Positions 7,040 to 13,730 of a stretch of 13,780 nt of DNA are shown here, piece after piece. Below the pieces are notes generated by a model that worked only from the letters and a program-made list of their open reading frames with translations, was not told the DNA's origin and searched no databases. The stretch covers positions 1-13,780 of the forward strand of contig QFPJ01000056.1 in assembly GCA_003241685.1 (NCBI GenBank), given 5' to 3'. The position numbers and the translations under genes are program-made. Positions within the stretch are counted from its first letter, which is position 1. Each line of letters opens with the position of its first letter. Source of the DNA: Sphingopyxis macrogoltabida (GTDB lineage: Bacteria; Pseudomonadota; Alphaproteobacteria; Sphingomonadales; Sphingomonadaceae).

Positions 7040-8034
7040 CGATTCAGCAACCGGGCCGCGTGCAGCGCATGATAGCTGAGCACGCCCGACGCGCCGGCGC
7101 GGCGAAAGGCGAGCAGCGTTTCGAGGACGAGGGCATCGCGGTCCCCCGCCCCGGCGGCCACCGCGGCCTCGATCATCGCATATTCGCCCGACACCTGATA
7201 GGCATAGACGGGGACAGCGAAACGGTCCTTCACCGCGCGGACGATGTCGAGATAGGGCAGGCCCGGCTTGACCATCACGCTGTCGGCACCCTCGGCCAGA
7301 TCCTGCGCCACCTCGCGCAGCGCCTCTTCGGCATTGGCGGGGTCCATCTGGTACGTCTTCTTGTCGCCTTTCAGCAGCCCGCGCGAACCGACCGCGTCGC
7401 GGAACGGGCCGTAGAAGGCGGACGCATATTTGGCGGCATAGCTCATGACCTGGACATGGCCGAAGCCGTCCATCTCCAGCGCCTCGCGGATCGCGCCGAT
7501 GCGGCCGTCCATCATGTCGCTGGGCGCGATGATGTCCGCCCCCGCGCGCGCCTGATTGAGCGCCTGGCCCACCAGCACCTCGACCGTCTCGTCGTTGAGG
7601 ACATAGCCGGCCTCGTCGATCAGCCCGTCCTGCCCGTGACTGGTATAGGGGTCGAGCGCCACGTCGGTGAGCACACCGATATCGTTGCCCAGCGCATCCT
7701 TGATCGCGGCGGTCGCCCGGCACATCAGATTGTCGGGATTGAGCGCCTCCGCCCCGTCCTCGCTGCGCCGATCCGCCTGCGTATAAGGAAACAGCGCGAC
7801 ACAGGGGATGCCGGCATCGGCCGCTTCGCGCGCACGATCGACCAGCCGGTCGACCGACCAGCGCGACACGCCGGGAAGGCTCGCCACCGGTTCCTCGATC
7901 CCGATCCCGTCGCACACGAATAGGGGCCAGATGAGGTTCGACGGCGACAGCGTCGTTTCGCGCACCATCGCGCGGCTCCAGGCCGTGCGGCGCGTGCGGC
8001 GAAGGCGCAGGTCGGGGAAGGCAGGCTGAGTCAT
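7036..8034 (-). CDS. hemB: Delta-aminolevulinic acid dehydratase (porphobilinogen synthase)
   Basis: 332 aa, full length. It condenses two 5-aminolevulinate molecules to porphobilinogen in the cytoplasm, the second committed step of haem synthesis. The two active-site lysines are K202 (SYAAKYAS) and K256 (MVKPGLPY), which forms the Schiff base. The region DVALDPYTSHGQDG (124-137) has A126, D128 and D136 where zinc-dependent enzymes have three cysteines, so this is the aspartate-type enzyme typical of alphaproteobacteria, activated by Mg or K rather than Zn. DIIAPSDMMDGR (168-178) and SGEYAM (282-287) are also conserved. It heads a four-gene minus-strand operon and overlaps the GNAT gene by ATGA. 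A 71-base gap separates it from the peptidase gene upstream; TAAGAT near 8070 could be a weak -10, so it may be partly read through. Confidence 0.96.
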   Translation of the reverse strand: MTQPAFPDLRLRRTRRTAWSRAMVRETTLSPSNLIWPLFVCDGIGIEEPVASLPGVSRWSVDRLVDRAREAADAGIPCVALFPYTQADRRSEDGAEALNPDNLMCRATAAIKDALGNDIGVLTDVALDPYTSHGQDGLIDEAGYVLNDETVEVLVGQALNQARAGADIIAPSDMMDGRIGAIREALEMDGFGHVQVMSYAAKYASAFYGPFRDAVGSRGLLKGDKKTYQMDPANAEEALREVAQDLAEGADSVMVKPGLPYLDIVRAVKDRFAVPVYAYQVSGEYAMIEAAVAAGAGDRDALVLETLLAFRRAGASGVLSYHALHAARLLNR

Positions 8035-8105
8035 GCCGCGTGCATAGCGGCGCGGGCCCGCCGGGCAAATCTTAAAGTCTGTGCCGTTGAGCCGTGACCG
8101 GCGTA

Positions 8106-9683
8106 TCAGACGCCGTCGCCGGCGCGTTTCGACGCGACATCGGCCAGGCTGCCGAGCTTCGGCGCTTCGGCCTGTTTCGGCGCCACGGGGTTCAGCGCCG
8201 CGCCGGGCGCGACCGCGGTCAGATCGCGGATGCGCGCGCGGAACGCGGCAAGCTCGCGTCCTTCCAGCTGCGCCCGGGTCACGAAGGTTACCGACGAGGG
8301 GTTCACCGGCCGGCCGTTGCGATAGAGTTCATAGTGCAGGTGCGGGCCGGTCGACAGGCCGGTCGAGCCGATATAGCCGATCACCTGACCGCGCGTCACG
8401 CGCTGCCCCGGACGCACCGCGATGCGGCTCATATGACCATAGCCGGTGCCGAGGCCCCCGCCATGGTTCAGTTTTACATAATTGCCATAGCCGCCATGCC
8501 GCCCGGCGATCGCCACCGTGCCGTCGGACACGGCATAGATGGGGGCGCCATAGCCGCCGCCGAAATCGATGCCGCTGTGCATCCGCCGATAGCCGAGGAT
8601 CGGGTGGCGCCGCATCCCGTAGCTGGAGGTCATGCGCCCGTTGGTCGGCCGCGTCATGCCGCCGCGCTGCTGCCCGACGCCCGACGCTTCATACCATTGG
8701 CTGCGCCCGTCGACCGTCCATTCGAGCATCGACAGCTTCGGCTTGCCGTCGCGGATCAGGCCCGCATAGAGCAGCTTGCCGGTTTCGCTTTCGCCCGTTT
8801 CGGCGCGGCGATAATCGACGATGATGTCATATTCGTCGCTGGCCCGGACATCGCGGCCCACCGAAATCTGCCGCCCGATCACCCGCAGATAGGCCTGGAT
8901 CGCCTCGGGCGGCGCCCCGGCGGCGCGCGCCGAGCGGTAAAGGCCGTCGCCGACGCGGCCGCGGATGCGCAGCGGCGTCCGGTCGACCGCGATCGGAATG
9001 CGGCGCAGGACAAGCCGGCCGTCGATCCGTTCCATCTCGATCCGCAAGTCGAAGCGCGCGCGCATCGCCAGCGCATCGACGGGGCGCGGCATGGTGCGCG
9101 CCGCGCGGCGGCCCAGGATCAGGTCGATCCGCGTGCCCGGCGCAATGTCGGCGAGCGGCACGGCGTCCGCGACCTGGCTGGCCAGCGCCTGCGCCTCGCC
9201 GCTGCCGACGCCCGATCGTTCGAGCAGCCGGGCGAAGCTGTCGCCGCTGCCCAGCGTCGCGGTGAGTTCGATCTGCGGCCGTTCGGGGGTCTGGGCGAGC
9301 GGCCGGACGGCATCGGTCGCCGCCATGTGCCGGCCGGTATCGCCGCCGAGCGCCAGCGGCACGATCATCTGTGCGCGGGCCTCGTTGAAATCGGCGGCGT
9401 CGAGCGCGGGCGGCCCGCCGGCCGGGACCGCGGTCATGCCGGGATAGGTGGAAATCGCCGCGCCGCAGAGCAGGGTCAGCGTCGCCAGCCCGCGCCACCA
9501 TTCGCCCGATCCGATATTGTCGCCCAGGTCGGGAACCAGGTCGATATGCGCGAACCGCTCGCGCAGCGCCTCGGCCCACGACGACGGCGGGGCGGCGTCC
9601 GCATCGGTCCGCAGGACCTGCGACATCGTCAGGGCGGCGGCATTGCCCGACATCCCCGCGATGGGTTCGTGACGCTGAAACAA
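8106..9683 (-). CDS. Membrane-anchored M23 (LytM-type) metallopeptidase
   Basis: 525 aa from the proposed TTG start at 9683. A single membrane segment lies at about 62-80 (WWRGLATLTLLCGAAISTY), placing the rest in the periplasm. The middle (about 135-200) has LysM/OapA-like features (GDSFARLLERSGV, IAPGTRIDLILGRR). The catalytic domain is at 345-465: H369 and D373 (HSGIDF), H417 (YGHMSR) and H448-L-H450 (GPHLHYE) form the complete M23 zinc site, so it should cut peptidoglycan cross-links. The open frame extends to 9878, but that extension runs through the CtrA box. Homologues, as I recall them, begin M-[FY]-x-R, matching LFQRHEP; GGGGG at 9694-9698 is a possible ribosome-binding site. The first internal ATG (9653) is the alternative. 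The gene is divergent from the helicase and probably cell-cycle controlled. Confidence 0.88.
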   Translation of the reverse strand: MFQRHEPIAGMSGNAAALTMSQVLRTDADAAPPSSWAEALRERFAHIDLVPDLGDNIGSGEWWRGLATLTLLCGAAISTYPGMTAVPAGGPPALDAADFNEARAQMIVPLALGGDTGRHMAATDAVRPLAQTPERPQIELTATLGSGDSFARLLERSGVGSGEAQALASQVADAVPLADIAPGTRIDLILGRRAARTMPRPVDALAMRARFDLRIEMERIDGRLVLRRIPIAVDRTPLRIRGRVGDGLYRSARAAGAPPEAIQAYLRVIGRQISVGRDVRASDEYDIIVDYRRAETGESETGKLLYAGLIRDGKPKLSMLEWTVDGRSQWYEASGVGQQRGGMTRPTNGRMTSSYGMRRHPILGYRRMHSGIDFGGGYGAPIYAVSDGTVAIAGRHGGYGNYVKLNHGGGLGTGYGHMSRIAVRPGQRVTRGQVIGYIGSTGLSTGPHLHYELYRNGRPVNPSSVTFVTRAQLEGRELAAFRARIRDLTAVAPGAALNPVAPKQAEAPKLGSLADVASKRAGDGV

Positions 9684-9939
9684 ACTCTTGCAACCCCCAT
9701 TCGGCACCCCGCCGCGAAGGCCGGATGCCGATATGTTTCCGACCCGAGGTCTGTAAACAAAGGCCGTTAAAGTCAATTTAACGCCCCGCCCCCGCCCGGC
9801 GCTTGCGACGGGCCGTGTCCGGGGCGGGATGCGGCGTTCCGCCAGGCGTCCCGGCCCGGCAAATTTGGCTGGCGTCATACGCGTTTAACGATCGCCTGTT
9901 GCACCGGCGCCCCGCCCATGCCAGCGTGAGGCCAAGAAA
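9684..9939. other. Divergent intergenic region between the peptidase and helicase genes
   Basis: This 256-base region must hold promoters for both neighbours. Visible elements are the CtrA box at 9766-9782, a half-site at 9884-9889, and a GC-rich stretch at 9783-9835 whose CCCGCCCC and GGGGCGGG segments could pair. GTGAGG at 9926-9931 is the helicase ribosome-binding site, eight bases before its ATG. I see no convincing -35/-10 pair and no small gene. Confidence 0.6.
9766..9782. promoter_or_regulatory. Candidate CtrA operator, TTAA-N7-TTAAC
   Basis: GTTAA (9766-9770), seven bases, then TTAAC (9778-9782): a perfect dyad at its ends that satisfies the full TTAA-N7-TTAAC CtrA consensus on both strands. 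It lies 83 bases before the proposed start of the M23 peptidase and 157 bases before the helicase start. CtrA is the cell-cycle response regulator of alphaproteobacteria and commonly controls envelope and division genes, so the peptidase is the likelier target. A half-site TTTAAC lies at 9884-9889. Confidence 0.6.
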
Positions 9940-12738
9940 ATGCCGTCCGACTCCTCCCATCCGGTCAAGGCTGTCCTTGGCCCCACCAACACCGGCAAAA
10001 CCCATTTGGCGGTCGAGCGCCTGACCGCCCATGCCAGCGGCATGATCGGCTTTCCGCTGCGCCTTCTGGCGCGCGAGGTGTACGACCGGGTCGTCGCGAT
10101 CAAGGGCGCCGGCGCGGTCGCGCTGGTCACGGGCGAGGAACGCATCATGCCCGCGCAGGCCCGCTACCTGCTCGGCACGATGGAGGCGCTGCCCGTTAAC
10201 CGCGACGTCGCCTTCGTCGGCATCGACGAGGCGCAGCTCGGCGCCGACCCCGAACGCGGCCATGTCTTCACCGATCGCCTGCTGCGCGCGCGCGGCCGCG
10301 AGGAGACGATGATCCTCGGTTCGGCGAGCATCCGGGGCCTCGTCCGCACACTGGTGCCGCAGGCGGAGATCGTCACCCGCCCACGCTTTTCAACGCTGAG
10401 CTATGCCGGCAGCGCCAAATTGTCGCGACTGCCCAAACGGTCGGCGATCGTCGCCTTTTCGGCCGAGGAAGTCTATGCGATCGCGGAGATGCTGCGTCGC
10501 TTTTCGGGCGGCGCCGCCGTCGTCATGGGCGCGCTCAGCCCCAAGACGCGCAATGCCCAGGTCGCGATGTTCGAGGCGGGCGAGGTCGATTATCTGGTCG
10601 CCACCGACGCGATCGGCATGGGGCTGAACCTCGACGTCCAGCATGTCGCCTTCGCGAGCTTGCAGAAGTTCGACGGACGGCGCCTGCGCCGCCTGACCAT
10701 CGCCGAAATGGCGCAGATCGCGGGCCGCGCCGGCCGGCACCAGCAGGACGGCAGCTTCGGCACCGTCGGCCTGCCGCAAGGCGGGTTCACGGCCGAGGAA
10801 ATCGCGGCGATCGAGGGGCATCATTTCCCGCCGCTGCCCAGCCTGTTCTGGCGCAACCCGACGCCGCGCACCGACACGCTCGACCTGCTGCTCTCCGACC
10901 TGGCCCTGCCCCCGCCGCACGCGGCGCTGCGCCCGGCGCCCGAGGCGGTCGACATTGCGGTGCTGCGCCATCTGGCGGCCGACATGGAGGTGCGCGCGCG
11001 CGCCCACGAGCCCGATGCGGTGGCGCGGCTGTGGGACGCCTGCGGCCTGCCCGATTTCGAACAGCTCGGCGCCGAACATCACAGCCGCACCGTGCTGAAG
11101 CTGTGGCAATGGCGCACCGGCGGCGACGGCATGGTCGATCCCGACTGGTTCGCGCGGCGGCTGGCGCGGTTCGACGACACCGACGGCGACATCGACCAGC
11201 TGGCCAGCCGCATCGCCGCCGTCCGCACCCTGTGCTTCATCGCCCATCGCGGCGACTGGATCGCCGGCGGCGCGGGCTGGGCGGAACAGACGCAGGCGAT
11301 CGAATCGCGCCTGTCGGACGCGCTGCACGCGGCCCTGTCGCAGCGTTTCGTCGACCGCCGCCTCGCGCTGCTGCTGCGCGATGCGGGCCAGCGCCATGCC
11401 GCCCTGCCCGTCGCGGTCGGCGCCGACGGCACCGTCGCGGTCGACGGCGAGCCGATCGGGACGCTGCACGGCTTTCTGTTCAAGGTCGACGCCCGCGCCC
11501 GCGCCAGCGATCACCGGATGCTGCTCGCGGCCGCCGAAAAGCATCTGCGCGCCGAATTGTCGCGCCGCGCCGCCGCGCTGGCCGAAGGCGACGGCAGCGC
11601 GCTGTCGCTGGTCAGCGAGCCGGGCACCGCGCCGCGCCTGGCGTGGAACGGCCATGTCGTCGCGACGCTGGCCAAGGGGCCGACACTGGTCCAGCCGTCG
11701 ATCCAGATCGACCCGTCGCTGCGGCGGCTGGAACCGCAGCAGGTGCAGGCGATCGCCGACCGGCTTCAAAGCTTCGTCGCCGAGCAGCTGGCCCGCCATG
11801 CCGCGCCGCTCGCGGCCATGGGCGCCGCCGCCGGCGACCTGTTCACGCCGCCGCGCGTGCGGGCGTTGCTCGCCGCGCTCGTCGACGGCAGCGGCACCGT
11901 CGCCCGCGCCGCCGTCGAGGCCCAGTTGCAGGCACTCGCCGCCGAGGAACGGCCGCAGCTTCGCAAGCTCGGCCTGACCATCGGGTCGCTCGACATCTTT
12001 CACCCGCTGCTGCTGAAGCCCGAGGCGGTGCGGTGGCGCGCCGCGCTGGTCGCGGCGCAGCAGGGCGGCACGATCCCGGCGCTGCCGCCGCAAGGCGCGG
12101 TGCTGCAAAAGAACGGCGGTCAGGCGGGGCTGGTCATCGCGGGCTTTCGCCGCTGCGCGACCGGCTGGCTGCGCATCGACATGGCCGAAAAGCTGGCGCG
12201 GCAGGCGCATGCCGCGCGGATGCAGGCGGCCGCGCCGCCCACGGCGCCGGTCGCGGGCAGCGCCGATCGGCACGACGACCATCCGGACGAGGCGGGCGGC
12301 CACGACGCCGACGCCGCGCCGCCGGGCTTCGTGATCGATCCGGCGCTGGCGACATCGCTGGGTCTGGACGAGGAGACGCGGCGCGCGCTGCTCGGCAGCT
12401 TCGGTTTCCGCAGCGTCGGCGATCCGCTGCTGCAACGCTGGCGCTGGTCAGGCCTCAAAAATCACGAGCGGCGCGGCCGGCGCAAACCGGACGGCAAGCG
12501 GGGCAAGGCTCCGCACGGCGGCGCCCCCGCCGACGCCGAACGCCGCACCGGGGCGCCGAAACGCGCAAAGATACGGCGGCCCAAGGCGGGGCAGGACGCC
12601 AAGCCGCCGCCGCGCCCTCCGCGCTCCGACCGGCCGGACCGGCCGGACCGGGGCAGCGGCGGCACGCGGCGCGGCCCGTCGCCGAACAGCCCCTTTGCCG
12701 GGCTCGCCGCCCTGATGGCGGAGGCTCGCAAGGACTGA
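9940..12738 (+). CDS. SUV3-like superfamily II RNA helicase
   Basis: 932 aa. Walker A is GPTNTGKT (14-21), Walker B is DEAQ (96-99), motif III is GSAS (127-130), motif V is VATDAIGMGLNL (220-231) and motif VI is QIAGRAGR (259-266). GPTNxGKT with a DE-x-Q box is the hallmark of SUV3, the mitochondrial RNA-degradosome helicase, whose alphaproteobacterial relatives have this layout. About residues 270-830 form a long alpha-rich C-terminal part. The last hundred residues are a basic, low-complexity tail (KPDGKRGK, RRPKAG, DRPDRPDR) ending in SPFAGLAALMAEA, which may bind RNA or ribosomes. The ribosome-binding site GTGAGG is at 9926-9931. The stop TGA shares its last base with the ATG of the S4 gene, implying translational coupling. 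RNA unwinding by ATP hydrolysis is inferred; its partner nuclease is not in the window. Confidence 0.88.
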   Translation: MPSDSSHPVKAVLGPTNTGKTHLAVERLTAHASGMIGFPLRLLAREVYDRVVAIKGAGAVALVTGEERIMPAQARYLLGTMEALPVNRDVAFVGIDEAQLGADPERGHVFTDRLLRARGREETMILGSASIRGLVRTLVPQAEIVTRPRFSTLSYAGSAKLSRLPKRSAIVAFSAEEVYAIAEMLRRFSGGAAVVMGALSPKTRNAQVAMFEAGEVDYLVATDAIGMGLNLDVQHVAFASLQKFDGRRLRRLTIAEMAQIAGRAGRHQQDGSFGTVGLPQGGFTAEEIAAIEGHHFPPLPSLFWRNPTPRTDTLDLLLSDLALPPPHAALRPAPEAVDIAVLRHLAADMEVRARAHEPDAVARLWDACGLPDFEQLGAEHHSRTVLKLWQWRTGGDGMVDPDWFARRLARFDDTDGDIDQLASRIAAVRTLCFIAHRGDWIAGGAGWAEQTQAIESRLSDALHAALSQRFVDRRLALLLRDAGQRHAALPVAVGADGTVAVDGEPIGTLHGFLFKVDARARASDHRMLLAAAEKHLRAELSRRAAALAEGDGSALSLVSEPGTAPRLAWNGHVVATLAKGPTLVQPSIQIDPSLRRLEPQQVQAIADRLQSFVAEQLARHAAPLAAMGAAAGDLFTPPRVRALLAALVDGSGTVARAAVEAQLQALAAEERPQLRKLGLTIGSLDIFHPLLLKPEAVRWRAALVAAQQGGTIPALPPQGAVLQKNGGQAGLVIAGFRRCATGWLRIDMAEKLARQAHAARMQAAAPPTAPVAGSADRHDDHPDEAGGHDADAAPPGFVIDPALATSLGLDEETRRALLGSFGFRSVGDPLLQRWRWSGLKNHERRGRRKPDGKRGKAPHGGAPADAERRTGAPKRAKIRRPKAGQDAKPPPRPPRSDRPDRPDRGSGGTRRGPSPNSPFAGLAALMAEARKD
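12628..12651 (+). repeat. Short 9-base tandem repeat inside the helicase tail
   Basis: The unit GACCGGCCG occurs twice and then partially (GACCGG), encoding DRPDRPDR. Because it is a multiple of three, copy-number change would lengthen or shorten the disordered tail without a frameshift. Confidence 0.7.
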
Positions 12739-13037
12739 TGGCGAGTCCGGGTGCCGCGGGGAGCCTCCGGCTCGACAAGCTGCTCTGGTATCTGCGTTTC
12801 GCGCGCTCGCGCAGCATCGCCCAGGCGATGGTCGCGGCGGGCCATATCCGCCTCGACGGCCGCCGCGTCACCCGCGCATCGGCCGCGGTTCATGCCGGCG
12901 CGACGCTGGTGCTGCCGGTCGGGGAAAGGATCGAGGTCATCCGCCTGCTGTCCCTGCCGATGCGGCGCGGCCCGGCGCCGGAGGCACAGGCCTGTTACGT
13001 CCGGCTCGATGCCGACGGACCCGCCGCCGCCAGCTGA
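12738..13037 (+). CDS. S4-domain RNA-binding protein (Hsp15-like)
   Basis: 99 aa. The S4 fold covers about residues 9-65: SLRLDKLLWYLRFARSRSIA (9-28), then AMVAAGHIRLDGRRV (30-44) with the HIRLDGRRV turn and later TLVLPVGERIEVIRLL. This matches the small Hsp15/HslR group, which in E. coli binds free 50S subunits carrying a stalled peptidyl-tRNA so that they can be recycled. RLDK-LW is the group's recognisable opening. The ATG (12738-12740) begins at the final base of the helicase stop, so the two proteins are probably made together, suggesting joint action on structured or ribosome-bound RNA (inference). No terminator follows; 173 bases separate it from fdxA. Confidence 0.88.
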   Translation: MASPGAAGSLRLDKLLWYLRFARSRSIAQAMVAAGHIRLDGRRVTRASAAVHAGATLVLPVGERIEVIRLLSLPMRRGPAPEAQACYVRLDADGPAAAS

Positions 13038-13094
13038 GCTATTGCCGGACAAGGAAAAGCTGCGTCCCGAAGGCGCGCCAAACCGCCTAACCAG

Positions 13095-13109
13095 TGAGAG
13101 TGATTCGCA
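13095..13109. promoter_or_regulatory. Candidate Fur-type operator upstream of fdxA
   Basis: TGAGAGT-G-ATTCGCA matches the 7-1-7 Fur dyad TGATAAT-N-ATTATCA at 10 of 14 informative positions. It ends 14 bases before the proposed fdxA -35, a suitable place to affect transcription. It also contains GATTC, a GAnTC site for CcrM methylation. Iron-responsive control of a ferredoxin would make sense, but Irr/RirA-type regulators are possible and the match may be chance. Confidence 0.35.
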
Positions 13110-13123
13110 ACTGTCGCTTTGCG

Positions 13124-13151
13124 TTGACGCACCGCGTCGGCGCGGCATAGA
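13124..13151 (+). promoter_or_regulatory. Probable fdxA promoter
   Basis: TTGACG (13124-13129) is a good -35 element. About 16 bases later CATAGA (13146-13151) is a weak -10 candidate. Transcription would begin near 13158, giving a leader of about 50 bases before the fdxA start at 13211. There is no better AT-rich hexamer nearby, so the -35 is the firmer half of the call. Confidence 0.45.
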
Positions 13152-13210
13152 GGCGGGCCAAAGCAATGTCCGGACGGCAAGGGTGCCGCCGACAAAGGGA
13201 GCCGAAACCC

Positions 13211-13549
13211 ATGACCTATGTCGTCACCGACCAGTGCATCCGGTGCAAATATATGGACTGTGTCGAGGTGTGTCCCGTCGACTGTTTCTATGAGGGCGAG
13301 AATATGCTCGTCATCAATCCGAACGAATGCATCGACTGCGGCGTGTGCGAACCCGAATGCCCGGCCGAGGCGATCCTGCCCGACACCGAAAGCGGCCTGG
13401 AAAAATGGATGGAGCTGAACAGCAAGTTCAGCGCCGAATGGCCGAACCTGACGACCAAGAAGGACAGTCCCGCCGACGCCGACGAATGGAAGGGCGTCGA
13501 GGACAAATATGAAAACCACTTTTCGGCGGAGCCCGGCGAAGGCGACTGA
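13211..13549 (+). CDS. fdxA: Seven-iron ferredoxin FdxA
   Basis: 112 aa cytoplasmic electron carrier with one [3Fe-4S] and one [4Fe-4S] cluster. Nine cysteines lie at 9, 12, 17, 21, 25, 40, 43, 46 and 50. By comparison with Azotobacter ferredoxin I (offset by one), C9, C17 and C50 hold the 3Fe cluster, C21, C40, C43 and C46 hold the 4Fe cluster, and C12 and C25 are free. The acidic C-terminal extension (residues 57-112) is usual for the FdxA family. I chose the ATG at 13211 because MTYVVTDQC is the conserved start and AAGGGAG (13195-13201) is a well-spaced ribosome-binding site; an in-frame ATG at 13166 would add 15 atypical residues. It has its own control region and terminator. In related genomes carD often follows, but it lies beyond this window. 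Confidence 0.96.
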   Translation: MTYVVTDQCIRCKYMDCVEVCPVDCFYEGENMLVINPNECIDCGVCEPECPAEAILPDTESGLEKWMELNSKFSAEWPNLTTKKDSPADADEWKGVEDKYENHFSAEPGEGD

Positions 13550-13575
13550 TCATACGACCACAGGCAAGGTTGCGA

Positions 13576-13606
13576 GGGGCGGGTTTTCCCGCCCCTTTTT
13601 CTTTTT
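13576..13606 (+). terminator. Rho-independent terminator of fdxA
   Basis: GGGGCGGG (13576-13583) pairs perfectly with CCCGCCCC (13588-13595) around TTTT and is followed by TTTTTCTTTTT. This is a textbook strong terminator, 26 bases after the fdxA stop. Confidence 0.95.
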
Positions 13607-13654
13607 CGGATCGGTGCCCCCCGTTCGCAGTCGGCTGGAAGCGGCCCCTCCCAT

Positions 13655-13730
13655 TCCGTTCGCATCGAGTGTGCCCGTCGAGCTGGGTGTTACATCGATG
13701 GGTGTCTCGACTTCGCTCGACACGAACGGA
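13655..13730. repeat. Dispersed palindromic repeat, sphingomonad type
   Basis: The outer arms TCCGTTCGCATCGAG (13655-13669) and CTCGACACGAACGGA (13716-13730) are complementary at 13 of 15 positions. The right arm also contains a GTGTC...GACAC hairpin around CTTCGC. The inner part of the left arm looks degenerate; CATCGATG (13693-13700) marks the centre. I recall this sequence (translated on the minus strand as FVSSEVETP) as widely scattered in sphingomonad intergenic regions; that is memory, not a search. CCGTTCGCA recurs at 13621-13629. The rest of 13607-13780 shows no supported gene. Confidence 0.7.

Noticed and set aside
8100..8114. GGCGT/ACGCC hairpin at the peptidase stop codon as a terminator
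   Set aside because: The stem has only five pairs and no T tract follows in either direction, so read-through into hemB cannot be excluded.
7060..9770. Long plus-strand frames opposite hemB and the M23 peptidase
   Set aside because: Both minus-strand genes have complete catalytic motifs; the plus-strand frames have no recognisable domain or ribosome-binding site.
9684..9878. Upstream 65-codon extension of the M23 peptidase frame
   Set aside because: It passes through the CtrA box and promoter region, has no family similarity and would leave almost no promoter space.
10390..12435. 681-codon open frame on the minus strand opposite the helicase
   Set aside because: It is antisense to a well-supported gene, its translation is low in family-like motifs and rich in R, Q and D, and long shadow frames are expected at this GC content.
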